A stretch of 64,000 nucleotides of DNA, taken from assembly GCF_016786215.1 (NCBI RefSeq), contig NZ_JADOBG010000010.1:62001-126000 (forward strand). Reading direction: 5' to 3'. The translations under genes were made by a program, and so were the position numbers. The notes below the pieces were generated by a model. It was not told the origin of the DNA. It worked only from the letters and a program-made list of their open reading frames with translations, and did no database searches. Of the stretch, positions 44,411 to 55,540 are shown piece after piece. The first letter of the stretch is position 1. The number at the start of each line of letters is the position of its first letter. The DNA comes from Legionella bononiensis. GTDB taxonomy: Bacteria; Pseudomonadota; Gammaproteobacteria; Legionellales; Legionellaceae.

Positions 44411-46096
44411 CTACTTAAAGCACCCTACGCCATCATAACCGATTACATGACACTCTTTATAAGAGGATTGATCCAGCATATAGCGTACAGCACCATAGTA
44501 AGCATAGATGTTACCGTCCTTGTCAAGCGCAACATGGGGCTTTTGATAGCTGGATTCCGATTCACAACGCGTTTCATTTTGCATCCAGACAACACCATTC
44601 TCATTGACAGTCGATTGTCCAGGTTTTAACGAATTGATGCCACAGGCATTAACAGATAAGGATGAGACAGGAGGTGCAGAAAATAAAATATCATAGCCGG
44701 TTAATGCTGTTTTCACTGCATTTTCTGCGTCCAAAATTCCGTGGCCACAAGGTTTTTTACCAACACAAGATTTATTCGCGTCATTACTTTGTCCAAAATC
44801 ATGAGTCGTAATATATAGAATTTGTTCTACCTGCTCTGCTTTCAAAACCTTCTCACTGATTGCGTACACCAAGGCTGCAACACCTGCAACGTGAGGAGAT
44901 GCCATACTGGTTCCTTGATAGAAATCAAAACCAGATGAATTATAACCACCTCCAGGATTCACTGTTGATAAAATACCACCTTTTGTACCGTATCGTTTAT
45001 CACCACCAGGAGCAGCAAGAGTTACGCTGGGACCATAGTTAGAAAAATAAGAACGCAAACCTTCTGGGCCGGTCGAGGCAACTTTTATAGTACCATTACA
45101 AACACCAGGGGCATTAAAATGCTCCCATACATTATCATTCCCGGCAGCAGCCACGAGTACAGCCCCTTTTTTCCGGGCAAAAAAGACTGCTTCTTGTAGT
45201 GCCTCATCACAATAATCTATTTCTTTACCCGGTTTTTCATCTACTCCAAAACTCATATTCAGAACTTTTGCAGGATGCATATTGGCTGGAACTCCTGGTA
45301 CTTCGCCCCCAACTGCCCAATAAATTCCATTCACTACAGCACTTTCATAAAACATTCCTGATGCAGCAGGAATTTTAACTGTTAAAATTTTTAAATCTTC
45401 TCCAATACCCATCATGACATTACCATAGCCGGCGATGGTTCCAGAAACGTGAGTTCCATGGTACGACTTCGTTTCATCACTTAAATCGTTATTATTACCT
45501 GCGAAATTCCAACCCCAAACTGTTCCTTCGGTATCTTTAACCAGGTTATTCACCAAGCTGTCGTTTAAGGCAATTCCAGTATCCAATACAGCGACTACGA
45601 CAGGTTTTTTCCCATTACCCGTAGTATATGCCCAGGCACCATCTCTTAACCCAGGTTTTGATTCCAACATAATACCTGCTGGACGCTGAAACTCATCCCA
45701 CTGACTGTCATGTGATAATAATTGACTTAATTCCAAACTGACAACAGGATCAGGAACGGGTTTAAAGTATCCAATTCGATCTTTAACCGCATACAATACA
45801 TTGGGATTCTTACGTAATTGTTCCAAAACGACTTCAGTACTGTCCCCAGCGTTGGCTTTAATAGAGGGTACATGCGAAGCATCCAATATTAATGAATACG
45901 CTCCATTAGCCATGGGCTTCATTTCTTTAACTGGCATCTGGATTGACTTGAATACTTGAGATTTCAAGGAAGACAATGCTGCAGGTTGCTGTTTGTATTT
46001 AATAATCACTCGTACAGTGTCATTGGCTGGAGCAGCCACTATTCCATGTGCAACAGATAAAAGACTTAATCCTAAAATTCCCGATTTTAACCCCAT
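44411..46096 (-). CDS. Secreted subtilisin-like serine protease (S8)
   Basis: A 561-aa protease. Signal peptide is about 1-22 (GILGLSLLSVAHGIVAAPA). An inhibitor-type propeptide follows (VRVIIKYKQQ, to about 110). The catalytic triad is visible: Asp172 (VAVLDTGIA), His213 (SYHGTHVSGTIAG) and Ser397 (GTSMASPHVAGVAAL), with the oxyanion Asn320 (AAAGN). The C-terminal 90 residues form a Cys-containing extra domain. Strong AAGGAG ribosome site. Likely exported by Sec and then type II secretion, which is inferred. Confidence 0.93.
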   Translation of the reverse strand: MGLKSGILGLSLLSVAHGIVAAPANDTVRVIIKYKQQPAALSSLKSQVFKSIQMPVKEMKPMANGAYSLILDASHVPSIKANAGDSTEVVLEQLRKNPNVLYAVKDRIGYFKPVPDPVVSLELSQLLSHDSQWDEFQRPAGIMLESKPGLRDGAWAYTTGNGKKPVVVAVLDTGIALNDSLVNNLVKDTEGTVWGWNFAGNNNDLSDETKSYHGTHVSGTIAGYGNVMMGIGEDLKILTVKIPAASGMFYESAVVNGIYWAVGGEVPGVPANMHPAKVLNMSFGVDEKPGKEIDYCDEALQEAVFFARKKGAVLVAAAGNDNVWEHFNAPGVCNGTIKVASTGPEGLRSYFSNYGPSVTLAAPGGDKRYGTKGGILSTVNPGGGYNSSGFDFYQGTSMASPHVAGVAALVYAISEKVLKAEQVEQILYITTHDFGQSNDANKSCVGKKPCGHGILDAENAVKTALTGYDILFSAPPVSSLSVNACGINSLKPGQSTVNENGVVWMQNETRCESESSYQKPHVALDKDGNIYAYYGAVRYMLDQSSYKECHVIGYDGVGCFK

Positions 46097-46235
46097 GCTT
46101 GATACTCCTTATCAAAATCTAAAAAATAACAACAGGAATCAGTATGCAGGAGAACAAATAGCAACACAAGGCTCAAAAATAACTTCTCAGTAGCTTCGAT
46201 AACGTCATCTAGATGGTAGTACTATGCCCACATTT

Positions 46236-46447
46236 GGAGATCCTTTACTGCGTGCAGGATGACGACATTCAACCGTCATCCCGAGTGTAACGAGGGCTCT
46301 CCTGAACGTAGTCCAGTGCCTTAATTTGGAGAGCCTCCACTGCGTGCAGGATGACGACATTCAACCGTCATCCCGAGTGTAACGAGGGATCTCCTGAAGG
46401 TGGTGCGGTGCTTGTATTGGGAGATCCTTCACTGCGTTCAGGATGAC
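46236..46447. repeat. 92-bp tandem repeat of dispersed element (family B)
   Basis: GGAGATCC-type starts occur at 46236, 46328 and 46420, a 92-bp period. Units carry CTGCGTGCAGGATGACGACA and CCGTCATCCCGAGTG. They are inverted relative to the 39601 array and occupy most of the 46097-46462 gap upstream of the protease gene; no gene is seen there. Confidence 0.8.
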
Positions 46448-46462
46448 GAAATTCACCCATGT

Positions 46463-47470
46463 TCAACTAATGCCATGTTGCTCTTTATATTCAGAAGGTG
46501 TTAATCCAGTCCATCGTTTGAATGCCTTTGTAAAACTGGAAGTATCATTAAATCCCAGAAGAAAGCTAACTTCAGTTATCGAAATACCATTATTTAACAA
46601 AAACGTTTTAGCCTTTTGTTCACGCACCTCATCCAACAGTTCTTGATAGGTTACCTGTAACTTTTGTAAATGACGTCTTAATGTACGCGAAGTCATGCAT
46701 AATTTACTGGCAATTTCCTCCATGCTGAGATGATTTAGACTATGATTCAATACAATTGTCTTTATTTTACTGATTAAATCTTCTTTTGATGTCAAATTTT
46801 TTGCAATTTCTTGTAACTGATTTTTTGCTAACTGATAACTGACATCATCAGCAAAATTAATAGGAGCATACAGTTCCTCCGCTTCAATCCAAACTCGACT
46901 GCATTGAGCATCAAAAACCACCTCTGTTTGAAACACTTGTTCATAAAAATCAGCATAATCCGGTTTTGCATAATTAATGTCTATCCGGGGACAAGGTATG
47001 GAACTGTTAATTAAAAATGACCTCATTTTCATGAAATGAATAATTGCCAATTCCGTCATAAATCGAGAAATCACAGGATCCTCGGTTAGTGAGATAATTT
47101 GTATATATGCTCTTTTTTGATTGGCAGCCTGATGCAATTCCAGACTTAATAAACTGGTTCGAGTATTGAGATAACTGAGTGTAGTCTGAATCGCGGTACC
47201 TAATGTTGGACTACTCATGGCCGCATACCCAAGAAAACCATGATTGACTATTGATAAACTTTGACCAAACACTAATCCCAGATAGGGACAATTACTCAGA
47301 CTGTATGCCGATGTAATAACTTGTTTAAATTCAGCCATGGATAAATAAGCTAAAGGATCATGAACCCTGACAGAATCAATGCCTATTTTGGATAAAAATT
47401 GAAACACCCCGAATTGTTCAAGGCATTTTTCTAAATTCACAAGATAATTTGCTGCAATAACCCGATCCAC
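46463..47470 (-). CDS. AraC-family transcriptional regulator
   Basis: A 335-aa regulator. The N-terminal two-thirds has the arabinose-binding-like domain of the OruR/ArgR subgroup (LGLVFGQSLSIVNHGFLGYA). The C-terminus has two helix-turn-helix motifs: LSMEEIASKLCMTSRTLRRH and SITEVSFLLGFNDTSSFTKA, then FKRWTGLTPSEY. It opens with GTG after AAGGA. It may regulate the neighbouring protease, since both lie on the minus strand, but that is only proximity. Confidence 0.88.
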   Translation of the reverse strand: MDRVIAANYLVNLEKCLEQFGVFQFLSKIGIDSVRVHDPLAYLSMAEFKQVITSAYSLSNCPYLGLVFGQSLSIVNHGFLGYAAMSSPTLGTAIQTTLSYLNTRTSLLSLELHQAANQKRAYIQIISLTEDPVISRFMTELAIIHFMKMRSFLINSSIPCPRIDINYAKPDYADFYEQVFQTEVVFDAQCSRVWIEAEELYAPINFADDVSYQLAKNQLQEIAKNLTSKEDLISKIKTIVLNHSLNHLSMEEIASKLCMTSRTLRRHLQKLQVTYQELLDEVREQKAKTFLLNNGISITEVSFLLGFNDTSSFTKAFKRWTGLTPSEYKEQHGIS

Positions 47471-47580
47471 AAAGTGGTATTCCTTTCTGATATTTAGTAA
47501 ATAATATTATATCTATTGACTGGTGCTCTTCAATCCCGATAGGACCTTCCTTATCCCTGAAGGATCCAATGTTTTAACGT

Positions 47581-47604
47581 GGAGCTTTTTAACAAAAAAG
47601 CTCC
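47581..47604 (-). terminator. Terminator after sahH
   Basis: GGAGCTTTTT and AAAAAAGCTCC form a 10-bp stem with a 3-nt loop in the gap after the sahH stop. The A/T-rich half of the stem supplies a T-run on either strand. Confidence 0.65.
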
Positions 47605-47642
47605 TGATGACGTTAATGCAGCAAGAAAGTAATAATGATGGC

Positions 47643-48968
47643 TTAATACCGATAGAGATCCGGTTTATAAGGGCCATGCTTGTTAACCCCTATATATTTT
47701 GCCTGTTCAGTGGTTAATTCAGTTAATTTGGCGCCAATTCGTCCCAAATGCAATCGAGCAACTTTTTCATCTAATAATTTGGGAAGTACATAGACCTGAT
47801 TTTGATATTGATTGGAATTTATAAACAATTCAATTTGAGCCAAAACCTGATTGCTAAAAGATGCTGACATCACAAAACTGGGATGTCCAGTCGCACAGCC
47901 TAAATTAACCAGACGACCTTCAGCTAAAATAATAAGGCGTTTGCCATCAGGAAAAATAACGTGATCAACTTGAGGTTTAATGTTTTCCCATTGATATTGT
48001 TTTAAACTGTTAATGTCTATTTCCGAGTCAAAATGTCCAATATTACATAATATAGCCTGATTTCTCATGCGCCTCATATGATCATGAGTAACCACATGAT
48101 AGTTACCTGTTGCAGTAACCACGATATCAACCTGCTCCGCTACATCATCAAGAGTTACGACTCGATAACCTTCCATTGCTGCCTGCAAGGCACAAATAGG
48201 ATCAATTTCTGCAATGAGAACAGAAGCTCCTTGACCTCGCAATGCCTGTGCACAGCCCTTTCCAACATCACCATAACCGAGAATCAATGCTACTTTACCC
48301 GCAATCATGACATCAGTAGCTCGTTTTAAGCCATCCAATAAAGACTCGCGACACCCATAAAGATTATCGAATTTGGATTTGGTAACCGCATCATTGACAT
48401 TAATTGCAGGAATCTTTAAATCACCGTGTTTTGCCATTTCATACAATCTGGCTACACCGGTAGTTGTTTCCTCAGAAACACCTTTGAGTTCCGCCAAAAG
48501 ATGCGGATATTTTTGATGAATAATCTGGGTCAAGTCACCCCCATCATCCAACAATAAATTAGGAGTCCATCCATCTGGACCTGTTAGTGTCTGTTCAACA
48601 CACCACCAGTATTCTTCCTCTGTTTCCCCTTTCCAGGCAAATACAGGAATACCTGCATCAGCCATAGCCGATGCAGCATGATCCTGTGTGGAAAAAATAT
48701 TACAAGAAGACCATCGAACTTCAGCACCTAAAGCAATAAGCGTTTCAATCAGAACAGCTGTTTGAATCGTCATATGCAAACAACCAGCTATTCGAGCTCC
48801 CTTTAAAGGGCGAGAATGACCAAACTCTTTTCGCAACGCCATTAAACCTGGCATTTCGGTTTCTGCTATGGCTATTTCCTTGCGTCCCCATGCAGCAAGA
48901 GACATATCCGCTACTTTAAAATCCTGGGTTTTATTAACTTTTACTGCTGCTTCCGTTACTGAGTTCAT
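47643..48968 (-). CDS. sahH: Adenosylhomocysteinase
   Basis: A 441-aa NAD enzyme that splits S-adenosylhomocysteine to adenosine and homocysteine. It shows [20 protein letters not shown], the NAD motif [20 protein letters not shown] and the C-terminal [15 protein letters not shown] ending in [10 protein letters not shown]. It follows metK by 14 nt and completes the SAM cycle. AAGGA precedes the ATG. Confidence 0.96.
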   Translation of the reverse strand: MNSVTEAAVKVNKTQDFKVADMSLAAWGRKEIAIAETEMPGLMALRKEFGHSRPLKGARIAGCLHMTIQTAVLIETLIALGAEVRWSSCNIFSTQDHAASAMADAGIPVFAWKGETEEEYWWCVEQTLTGPDGWTPNLLLDDGGDLTQIIHQKYPHLLAELKGVSEETTTGVARLYEMAKHGDLKIPAINVNDAVTKSKFDNLYGCRESLLDGLKRATDVMIAGKVALILGYGDVGKGCAQALRGQGASVLIAEIDPICALQAAMEGYRVVTLDDVAEQVDIVVTATGNYHVVTHDHMRRMRNQAILCNIGHFDSEIDINSLKQYQWENIKPQVDHVIFPDGKRLIILAEGRLVNLGCATGHPSFVMSASFSNQVLAQIELFINSNQYQNQVYVLPKLLDEKVARLHLGRIGAKLTELTTEQAKYIGVNKHGPYKPDLYRY

Positions 48969-48982
48969 ATGATTTTCCTTAA

Positions 48983-50131
48983 TTATAATACTTTTTTCAG
49001 TTCATCCACTTTATCCAAACGTTCCCAAGGGAATTGTTCTCTTCCATAATGGCCATAAGTTGCTGTTTTTTGATAGATTGGACGAAGTAAATCGTGATGA
49101 TCAATAATTCCCTGCGGTGTTAAATCAAAGTGGGTGTGGATTAAGTCTATGATCTCGCTATTTGTAAGTCGGCCAGTTCCAAAAGTTTCAACAGAAATTG
49201 ACGTGGGTTCAGCAATACCTATTGCATAAGAAACCTGAATCTCACATTTATCTGCAAGTCCGGCAGCAACAATATTTTTTGCGACATGACGTGCTGCATA
49301 TGCTGCAGATCGGTCTACTTTTGATGGATCCTTGCCAGAAAAACACCCGCCACCATGTCTGGCCATACCACCATAAGTATCTACAATAATTTTTCGGCCG
49401 GTTAAACCACAGTCACCCAAAGGACCACCGATAACGAATCTTCCGGTTGGATTAATAAAATATCGTGTTTTATTGGTTAACCACTCCGCAGGAATAACCG
49501 TTTTAATTATTTCCTCACGAACTGCTTCAGTAAGATCACTGTGACTGACATCAGGAGAATGCTGGGTTGAAAGGACTACAGTATCTACCTCTACCGGTAC
49601 TCCATGTTCATATTTTAAAGTTAATTGACTCTTGGCATCAGGTCTTAACCAGGGTAATTTACCTGATTTACGTAAACTGGCCTGCTTTTCCATCAAACGG
49701 TGTGCATAGGCTATTGGCGCGGGCATGAACACATCGGTTTCACGACTGGCATATCCAAACATGAGTCCCTGATCGCCTGCTCCCAGTATTTTGGTAGTTT
49801 TATTATCGACACCCTGAGCTATATCCGGTGATTGCTTCCCGATGGCAGAAAGTACTGCACAGGATTCCCAGTCAAAGCCCATTTGTGAACTGTTATAGCC
49901 TATATCTTTGATTACATTACGGGTAATTTCATCGACATCAACCCAGGCTTTAGTGGTTATTTCACCGCCGACCAATACCATTCCAGTTTTTACAAAAACC
50001 TCACAAGCAACACGTGCGACAGGATCCTGCATTAATATAGCATCTAAAATAGCGTCCGAAATTTGATCGGCTATTTTATCTGGATGCCCCTCAGATACAG
50101 ATTCGGAGGTAAAAACATAACATTCATTCAT
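48983..50131 (-). CDS. metK: S-adenosylmethionine synthetase
   Basis: A 382-aa enzyme making SAM from methionine and ATP. Motifs: [20 protein letters not shown] at the start, [32 protein letters not shown]. Length and motifs are normal. GAGGA precedes the ATG. Operon with sahH. Confidence 0.97.
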   Translation of the reverse strand: MNECYVFTSESVSEGHPDKIADQISDAILDAILMQDPVARVACEVFVKTGMVLVGGEITTKAWVDVDEITRNVIKDIGYNSSQMGFDWESCAVLSAIGKQSPDIAQGVDNKTTKILGAGDQGLMFGYASRETDVFMPAPIAYAHRLMEKQASLRKSGKLPWLRPDAKSQLTLKYEHGVPVEVDTVVLSTQHSPDVSHSDLTEAVREEIIKTVIPAEWLTNKTRYFINPTGRFVIGGPLGDCGLTGRKIIVDTYGGMARHGGGCFSGKDPSKVDRSAAYAARHVAKNIVAAGLADKCEIQVSYAIGIAEPTSISVETFGTGRLTNSEIIDLIHTHFDLTPQGIIDHHDLLRPIYQKTATYGHYGREQFPWERLDKVDELKKVL

Positions 50132-50177
50132 TGCAAATCCTCTAAATTAAACGTACTTTTCAAGTATTCAGGCTATC

Positions 50178-51308
50178 CTAACGATTGACCTGATTTTCCT
50201 TCATCAATTTTATAAACTCGTTGAATACTATTTCGATATCATGTGGTCCTGGACTTGCTTCTGGATGTCCTTGGAAACCAAAAGCAGGTTTACTCTTATG
50301 TCTGATGCCCTGCAAAGTATTATCAAATAAAGAACGGTGAGTTACTTCCAAACAATCAGGGAGGGTATCTTCATCGACGGCAAAACCATGATTTTGACTG
50401 GTAATGTACACTTTCCTGTCACCTTGAATAGCAACGACCGGATGATTAGCACCATGATGACCAAACTTCATTTTTCGAGTCGTTCCACCACAGGCCAAAG
50501 CCAATATCTGGAATCCCAGGCAAATTCCGAATACAGGAATAGTGCTTTCCAAGAACTCTTTGGTTGCCTTAATTGCATAATCACAAGCTTCTGGATCACC
50601 AGGACCATTAGAGAGAAAAATACCGTCAGGATTCATGGCTAGAATTTCTTCAGCAGAAGTTTTAGCAGGAACTACCGTTAAATGACACCCTTTATCATGT
50701 AATATACGTAAAATATTATTTTTTACGCCAAAATCATAAGCTACTACATGAAACTGATTCGGCTGTGAGCCTGCTCCCCAATGCCCCAGGCCTTCATGCC
50801 ATCGCTCAATAGCTTGTCTTGAAACTTCCTGAGCTAAATCCAATCCTTCCAACCCTGAAAATGCTCTGGCCTTGGCAAGAGCGTCTTCAGGATTATCTGC
50901 ATCCGTTGTGATGCATGAGCCAATTGCTCCATGTTCACGTAATCTTAAAGTTAAATCACGAGTGTCAATGCCAGAAATAGCGACAACTCCATTTTTTTTA
51001 AGCCAGTCAGGAAGTGATTGCTGAGCTCGATAATTACTGTGTAAGATAGCGCAGTCACGCATGACTAAACCAGCAGCCCAGATTTTGTTTGACTCCAGAT
51101 CCTCGTCATTACATCCCGTATTACCTACATGTGCCGCGGTTAAAGTAATTATTTGTCTGGCGTAAGAGGGATCAGTAAGCATTTCCTGATAACCCGTCAT
51201 AGAGGTATTAAAAACCAACTCTCCAACACAATCTCCATCAGCGCCTACTGATTCTCCTTCGTACATTGTGCCATCAGCTAACACTAGAATTGCTGGTTTC
51301 TTAATCAT
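50178..51308 (-). CDS. carA: Carbamoyl-phosphate synthase small subunit
   Basis: The 376-aa glutaminase subunit that feeds ammonia to CarB for arginine and pyrimidine synthesis. The class I amidotransferase site is [16 protein letters not shown] (Cys nucleophile) with a C-terminal [13 protein letters not shown] (His-Glu). It lies after dnaJ as in related bacteria, but carB does not follow; metK does. Confidence 0.96.
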   Translation of the reverse strand: MIKKPAILVLADGTMYEGESVGADGDCVGELVFNTSMTGYQEMLTDPSYARQIITLTAAHVGNTGCNDEDLESNKIWAAGLVMRDCAILHSNYRAQQSLPDWLKKNGVVAISGIDTRDLTLRLREHGAIGSCITTDADNPEDALAKARAFSGLEGLDLAQEVSRQAIERWHEGLGHWGAGSQPNQFHVVAYDFGVKNNILRILHDKGCHLTVVPAKTSAEEILAMNPDGIFLSNGPGDPEACDYAIKATKEFLESTIPVFGICLGFQILALACGGTTRKMKFGHHGANHPVVAIQGDRKVYITSQNHGFAVDEDTLPDCLEVTHRSLFDNTLQGIRHKSKPAFGFQGHPEASPGPHDIEIVFNEFIKLMKENQVNR

Positions 51309-51420
51309 GTATATGCTCTATTAAGTTCAATATAAGTCAATCCTTGCTTCATATAGGACAAATTATGCAGTGCAATCCATGCACATTTTTGATAAATCCA
51401 GCAATTGTAACTCACTTGAT

Positions 51421-52557
51421 TCAAAATTTCATGTCTTCAAAAAATTTTTTCACTCCTGCGAACCAGGAGCTGGAGCGTGGTGAATGATTCGATTTGGCAC
51501 TTTCCAAAGACTCTTGAAGTTTGGTCAATAGTTCTTTTTGTTCTCGCGATAAATTCACTGGTGTTTCTACAACAACTTTACACAATAAATCACCTTGACC
51601 ATGTCCACGAACCGACTTCATTCCCTTGCCTCTCAAGCGAAATACTTTACCTGTTTGTGTTTCTTCTGGAATTTTCAGAGTTACTCTGCCTTCAAGAGTA
51701 GGTACTTCTATTGAACCACCTAGTGCAGCAGTTATAAAACTGATAGGCACTTCACAATGTAAATCATTTTCATGTCGCTCGAATATCGAATGAGTTTTTA
51801 CATTAATTTGAACATACAGATCTCCAGGACCACCACCATGTATCCCGGCTTCCCCTTCACCACTTAATCGAACTCTATCGCCATTATCAACGCCAGCTGG
51901 AATCTTGACTGTTAATTTCTTGCTTTCGCGGATTCGACCCTGACCGTGACAGCTGGTACACGGATCAGAAATAGTTTTTCCTTCACCATGACAACTCGGG
52001 CAAGTCTGTTGAATGGAGAAAAATCCTTGTTGAATTCTGACCTGGCCAATACCATTACAGGTTTCGCATGTTTTGGGACTGGTACCTTTTTTAGCTCCGG
52101 AACCCGAACAAACAGTACAGGTGCCATGTCGAGGCACTGTAATTTCCACTTCTTTGCCTGTTGCTGCTTCTTCAAGTGTCAATTGTACGTTGAATTGCAG
52201 ATCGGAGCCTCTCTGCCCCCTTGATTGTCGTCCCTGTCCTCGTCCTCCCGAAAATATATTTTCAAATATATCTTCAAATACATCACCGAATCCGCCAAAA
52301 CCTCCAAATCCACCAGGACCGCCACCGGAGGCATCTACACCTGCATGTCCGAACTGATCATAAGCAGATCGTTTCTGAGGGTCGGAAAGAATCGCATATG
52401 CTTTTTGAATTTCTTTAAATTTTTCTTCCGCAGAGGCATCATCGGGATTACGATCAGGGTGATACTTCATCGCCAGTTTACGATAGGCCTTTTTTATTTC
52501 GGCATCGCTAGCGCCTCGACTAACTTCTAAAAGTTCATAATAATCCCGCTGTTCCAT
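51421..52557 (-). CDS. dnaJ: Chaperone DnaJ
   Basis: A 378-aa Hsp40 that delivers clients to DnaK. J domain with HPD ([11 protein letters not shown]), a G/F-rich linker (about 75-110), four CxxCxGxG zinc repeats ([37 protein letters not shown]) and the C-terminal substrate domain. It has its own upstream region; TTGACA on the minus strand at 52602-52607 is a possible -35. No sigma-32 box is seen here. Confidence 0.97.
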   Translation of the reverse strand: MEQRDYYELLEVSRGASDAEIKKAYRKLAMKYHPDRNPDDASAEEKFKEIQKAYAILSDPQKRSAYDQFGHAGVDASGGGPGGFGGFGGFGDVFEDIFENIFSGGRGQGRQSRGQRGSDLQFNVQLTLEEAATGKEVEITVPRHGTCTVCSGSGAKKGTSPKTCETCNGIGQVRIQQGFFSIQQTCPSCHGEGKTISDPCTSCHGQGRIRESKKLTVKIPAGVDNGDRVRLSGEGEAGIHGGGPGDLYVQINVKTHSIFERHENDLHCEVPISFITAALGGSIEVPTLEGRVTLKIPEETQTGKVFRLRGKGMKSVRGHGQGDLLCKVVVETPVNLSREQKELLTKLQESLESAKSNHSPRSSSWFAGVKKFFEDMKF

Positions 52558-52615
52558 AACTGCTCACATTTTTATAAATAACTGACAATGAATCAAGTAA
52601 TTGTCAAAATACAAA

Positions 52616-52636
52616 CGGGACGATTAAATCGCCCCG
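52616..52636 (-). terminator. Terminator after dnaK
   Basis: On the minus strand CGGGGCGATT pairs with AATCGTCCCG (one G-T pair), followed by TTTGTATTTT. It lies in the dnaK-dnaJ gap, so dnaJ transcription may be partly separate. Confidence 0.7.
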
Positions 52637-52704
52637 ACCCAGTTTATTATTGATAAGCCTCTAACCATTGAATTCTGGCAATAGTCACAGACACATAAAC
52701 TATT

Positions 52705-54639
52705 TTATTGCTTATCGTCTTTAACTTCTTCAAACTCAGCATCCACAACTCCTTCATCAGCAGGCTTCGCAGACTCGTGTTGGTGTGACGCATCCGCAGA
52801 AGCAGCCTGACCTTCGGCTGATTTTTTAGCATAAACACGCTCTGCCATTTTACCAGAAGCTTCGGTCAACACTTTGAGTTTCTCTTCTATCTGAGCTTTA
52901 TCCGTTCCTTGAACTGCTTCTTTCAATTCAGCAATCGCTGTTTCAATTCCTTTTTTCTCATCATCTGCCAATTCAGCACCTAAATCCTTCATGGATTTTT
53001 CACAGCTGTGAATCATGCTGTCTGCCTGATTGCGAAGATCTGCCATTTCTTTAAACTTCTTATCTTCTTCAGCATGAGACTGAGCATCTTTTACCATTGC
53101 TTCAACTTCTTCATCACTCAAACCACTGGATGCTTTAATGACTATAGACTGCGCTTTTCCAGTAGCTTTATCTTTAGCTGATACATTCAGAATACCGTTG
53201 GCATCGATATCAAAAGTTACCTCAATTTGAGGAACACCTCGTGGCGCAGGAGGAATATCACCCAAATCGAATCGACCAAGCGATTTATTTGCTGATGCCT
53301 GCTCTCTTTCGCCTTGCAGAACATGTACGGTAACCGCAGTTTGATTGTCATCCGCAGTTGAAAACACTTGATTGGCTTTAGTCGGAATGGTTGTATTCTT
53401 ATCAATAAGCTTGGTCATAACACCGCCCATTGTTTCAATACCCAAAGACAAAGGAGTCACGTCAAGCAACAAAATATCTTTAACTTCACCAGACAATACT
53501 GCCGCCTGAATTGCTGCGCCTACTGCAACTGCTTCATCAGGATTCACGTCTTTTCTTGGTTCTTTGCCAAAAAACTCTTCAACAGTCTTTTGCACTAAAG
53601 GCATACGGGTTTGACCACCAACCAAAATGACTTCATTAATTTGTGACACGGTCAGTCCCGCATCTTTTAATGCTGTTTTACAGGGTGCTACAGTTCGCTC
53701 AACCAGTTTTTCAACTAATGATTCCAGTTTGGCTCGAGTCAGCTTGATGTTTAAATGTTTTGGTCCAGATGCATCTGCTGTAATATAAGGCAGATTCACG
53801 TCAGTTTGTTGAGCAGAGGACAATTCAATTTTGGCCTTTTCTGCTGCTTCTTTCAAACGTTGTAATGCTAAAGGATCATTATGTAAATCAATACCTGAAT
53901 CTTTTTTGAATTCTGCTGCTAAATAATCAATCAGAGCCAGGTCAAAATCTTCCCCACCCAGGAATGTATCACCATTTGTAGCCAATACCTCAAATTGATG
54001 TTCGCCATCTACTTCTGCGATTTCAATAATTGAAATATCGAACGTACCGCCACCAAGGTCATAAACCGCAATAATGGAGTCACCGCGTTTTTTGTCCATA
54101 CCATAAGCCAGAGCTGCAGCTGTTGGTTCGTTAATGATACGTTTCACTTCAAGACCAGCAATACGGCCAGCATCTTTAGTTGCCTGTCTTTGAGAATCAT
54201 TGAAATAGGCAGGTACAGTGATTACGGCTTCTTTAACTTCCTCACCCAGATAATCTTCGGCTGTTTTTTTCATTTTACGTAAAACTTCAGCAGAAATCTG
54301 TGGTGGTGCTTTATCCTGATCTTTTACACGAACCCAGGCATCCCCATTGTCTGCTTTAACAATTTTGTAGGGAACCATCTTAATGTCTTTTTGAACGACG
54401 GCATCATCAAATTTACGACCAATCAAACGCTTGATCGCAAATAAGGTTTTCTCTGGATTAGTAACTGACTGACGTTTTGCAGCCTGTCCAACCAATACTT
54501 CATTATCATCAGTAAAAGCAACAATAGAAGGTGTAGTGCGATGACCTTCACTGTTTTCAATTACCTTGGGTTTATCACCTTCCATTACAGCAACACATGA
54601 GTTGGTGGTTCCCAAGTCTATTCCTATAATCTTAGCCAT
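52705..54639 (-). CDS. dnaK: Chaperone DnaK (Hsp70)
   Basis: A 644-aa Hsp70. ATPase motifs: [32 protein letters not shown] and [13 protein letters not shown]. The substrate domain begins after [19 protein letters not shown] and ends with an acidic tail ([16 protein letters not shown]). The ATG at 54639 with GGAG upstream is the start; a longer frame to 54684 runs into the sigma-32 promoter. Confidence 0.98.
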   Translation of the reverse strand: MAKIIGIDLGTTNSCVAVMEGDKPKVIENSEGHRTTPSIVAFTDDNEVLVGQAAKRQSVTNPEKTLFAIKRLIGRKFDDAVVQKDIKMVPYKIVKADNGDAWVRVKDQDKAPPQISAEVLRKMKKTAEDYLGEEVKEAVITVPAYFNDSQRQATKDAGRIAGLEVKRIINEPTAAALAYGMDKKRGDSIIAVYDLGGGTFDISIIEIAEVDGEHQFEVLATNGDTFLGGEDFDLALIDYLAAEFKKDSGIDLHNDPLALQRLKEAAEKAKIELSSAQQTDVNLPYITADASGPKHLNIKLTRAKLESLVEKLVERTVAPCKTALKDAGLTVSQINEVILVGGQTRMPLVQKTVEEFFGKEPRKDVNPDEAVAVGAAIQAAVLSGEVKDILLLDVTPLSLGIETMGGVMTKLIDKNTTIPTKANQVFSTADDNQTAVTVHVLQGEREQASANKSLGRFDLGDIPPAPRGVPQIEVTFDIDANGILNVSAKDKATGKAQSIVIKASSGLSDEEVEAMVKDAQSHAEEDKKFKEMADLRNQADSMIHSCEKSMKDLGAELADDEKKGIETAIAELKEAVQGTDKAQIEEKLKVLTEASGKMAERVYAKKSAEGQAASADASHQHESAKPADEGVVDAEFEEVKDDKQ

Positions 54640-54682
54640 TCTTTTTTGCTCCAAATTAGTAGTTTCTAATGCAATAATTGTC

Positions 54683-54710
54683 ATATGGGGCGTAACACGC
54701 CAATTTCAAG
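54683..54710 (-). promoter_or_regulatory. Sigma-32 heat-shock promoter of dnaK
   Basis: On the minus strand CTTGAAA (54704-54710) and CCCCATAT (54683-54690) are 13 bp apart, a perfect match to the RpoH consensus. It lies 44 bp before the dnaK ATG. Confidence 0.85.
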
Positions 54711-54764
54711 CTTTTTTACAAAAAATCTGTTTTTGACAGCAAAAATTTATAAAAAGTACCTATC

Positions 54765-55379
54765 TCACTCTGCAGATGATTTTTTGGAAACAATGACTCG
54801 AGCAGGTCTAATTACCCGTTCGTTCAATTGATATCCTTTCTGAACTACAGCTATAACTGAGTTCGCAGGAGTTCCAGGAACTTCTTGAATGGACATCGCT
54901 TCATGTTTCTGAGGATCAAAAGGCTCACCCATAGGATCAAGCGGGGTCACATCAAATTTTTGCAAGACATCAACAAAGAGTTTCATGGTTAGTTCCAGCC
55001 CTTCATGCATGGCCGCATCGGTATTTTTATCAGCTAGCTGCAGAGCCTGTTCAAGACTGTCCACTACAGGCAACAGAGCAGAAATCAATTTTTCCATGCC
55101 ATATTTATGTGCGTTTGCAACTTCACGCTCCATACGGCGACGTACGTTATCCAATTCGGCCAGTGCCCGTACCGATTTTTCCCAGTGTTCATGTGCTTTT
55201 TGTTCCGCCAGAGTTAGTTGCTCTTCTAATGCCAAATAACTGGGATGACTTAGCGCAGGCTCAGAATGAGCTTCCTCGTCGCGGACTTCCTCATCAGGGA
55301 CTTCTTCACCTAAATCCTCATCATGGATCTTGTGTTCTTCCTTAAACTTATTCCAATCTTTTTTATCATGTTTACTCAT
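54765..55379 (-). CDS. grpE: Nucleotide exchange factor GrpE
   Basis: A 204-aa protein that releases ADP from DnaK. It has an acidic N-terminus (about 10-40), a long coiled coil (EEQLTLAEQKAHEHWEKSVR, then ALAELDNVRRRMEREV) and the C-terminal beta domain with KFDVTPLDPMGEPFDPQKHE. The ATG at 55379 follows GGAG; a TTG just upstream is less likely. It starts the grpE-dnaK-dnaJ block. Confidence 0.95.
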   Translation of the reverse strand: MSKHDKKDWNKFKEEHKIHDEDLGEEVPDEEVRDEEAHSEPALSHPSYLALEEQLTLAEQKAHEHWEKSVRALAELDNVRRRMEREVANAHKYGMEKLISALLPVVDSLEQALQLADKNTDAAMHEGLELTMKLFVDVLQKFDVTPLDPMGEPFDPQKHEAMSIQEVPGTPANSVIAVVQKGYQLNERVIRPARVIVSKKSSAE

Positions 55380-55410
55380 CAAATATGCTCCTGACTAACG
55401 TGACCGTACC

Positions 55411-55439
55411 ACATGGGGGCGACTCATTTGTTTTTCAAG
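55411..55439 (-). promoter_or_regulatory. Sigma-32 heat-shock promoter of grpE
   Basis: On the minus strand CTTGAAA (55433-55439) and CCCCATGT (55411-55418) are 14 bp apart, again the RpoH consensus. It lies about 32 bp before the grpE ATG. Confidence 0.85.
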
Positions 55440-55540
55440 CCCTTATTTCAGAATTAAATATAGACTACCTTTTTACCTTACTTGCAGTATATGTTCATTT
55501 ATTCCATACTTAGGTATCAAAAAAACCAGATGAGTTTATT

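Noticed and set aside
52073..52530. Several plus-strand open frames opposite dnaJ (Ser/Pro-rich and Arg/His-rich)
   Set aside because: They are antisense shadows of the G/F-rich and zinc-repeat part of dnaJ.
54640..54684. Longer DnaK start at 54684
   Set aside because: The ATG lies in the sigma-32 -10 box; the conserved DnaK start is at 54639.
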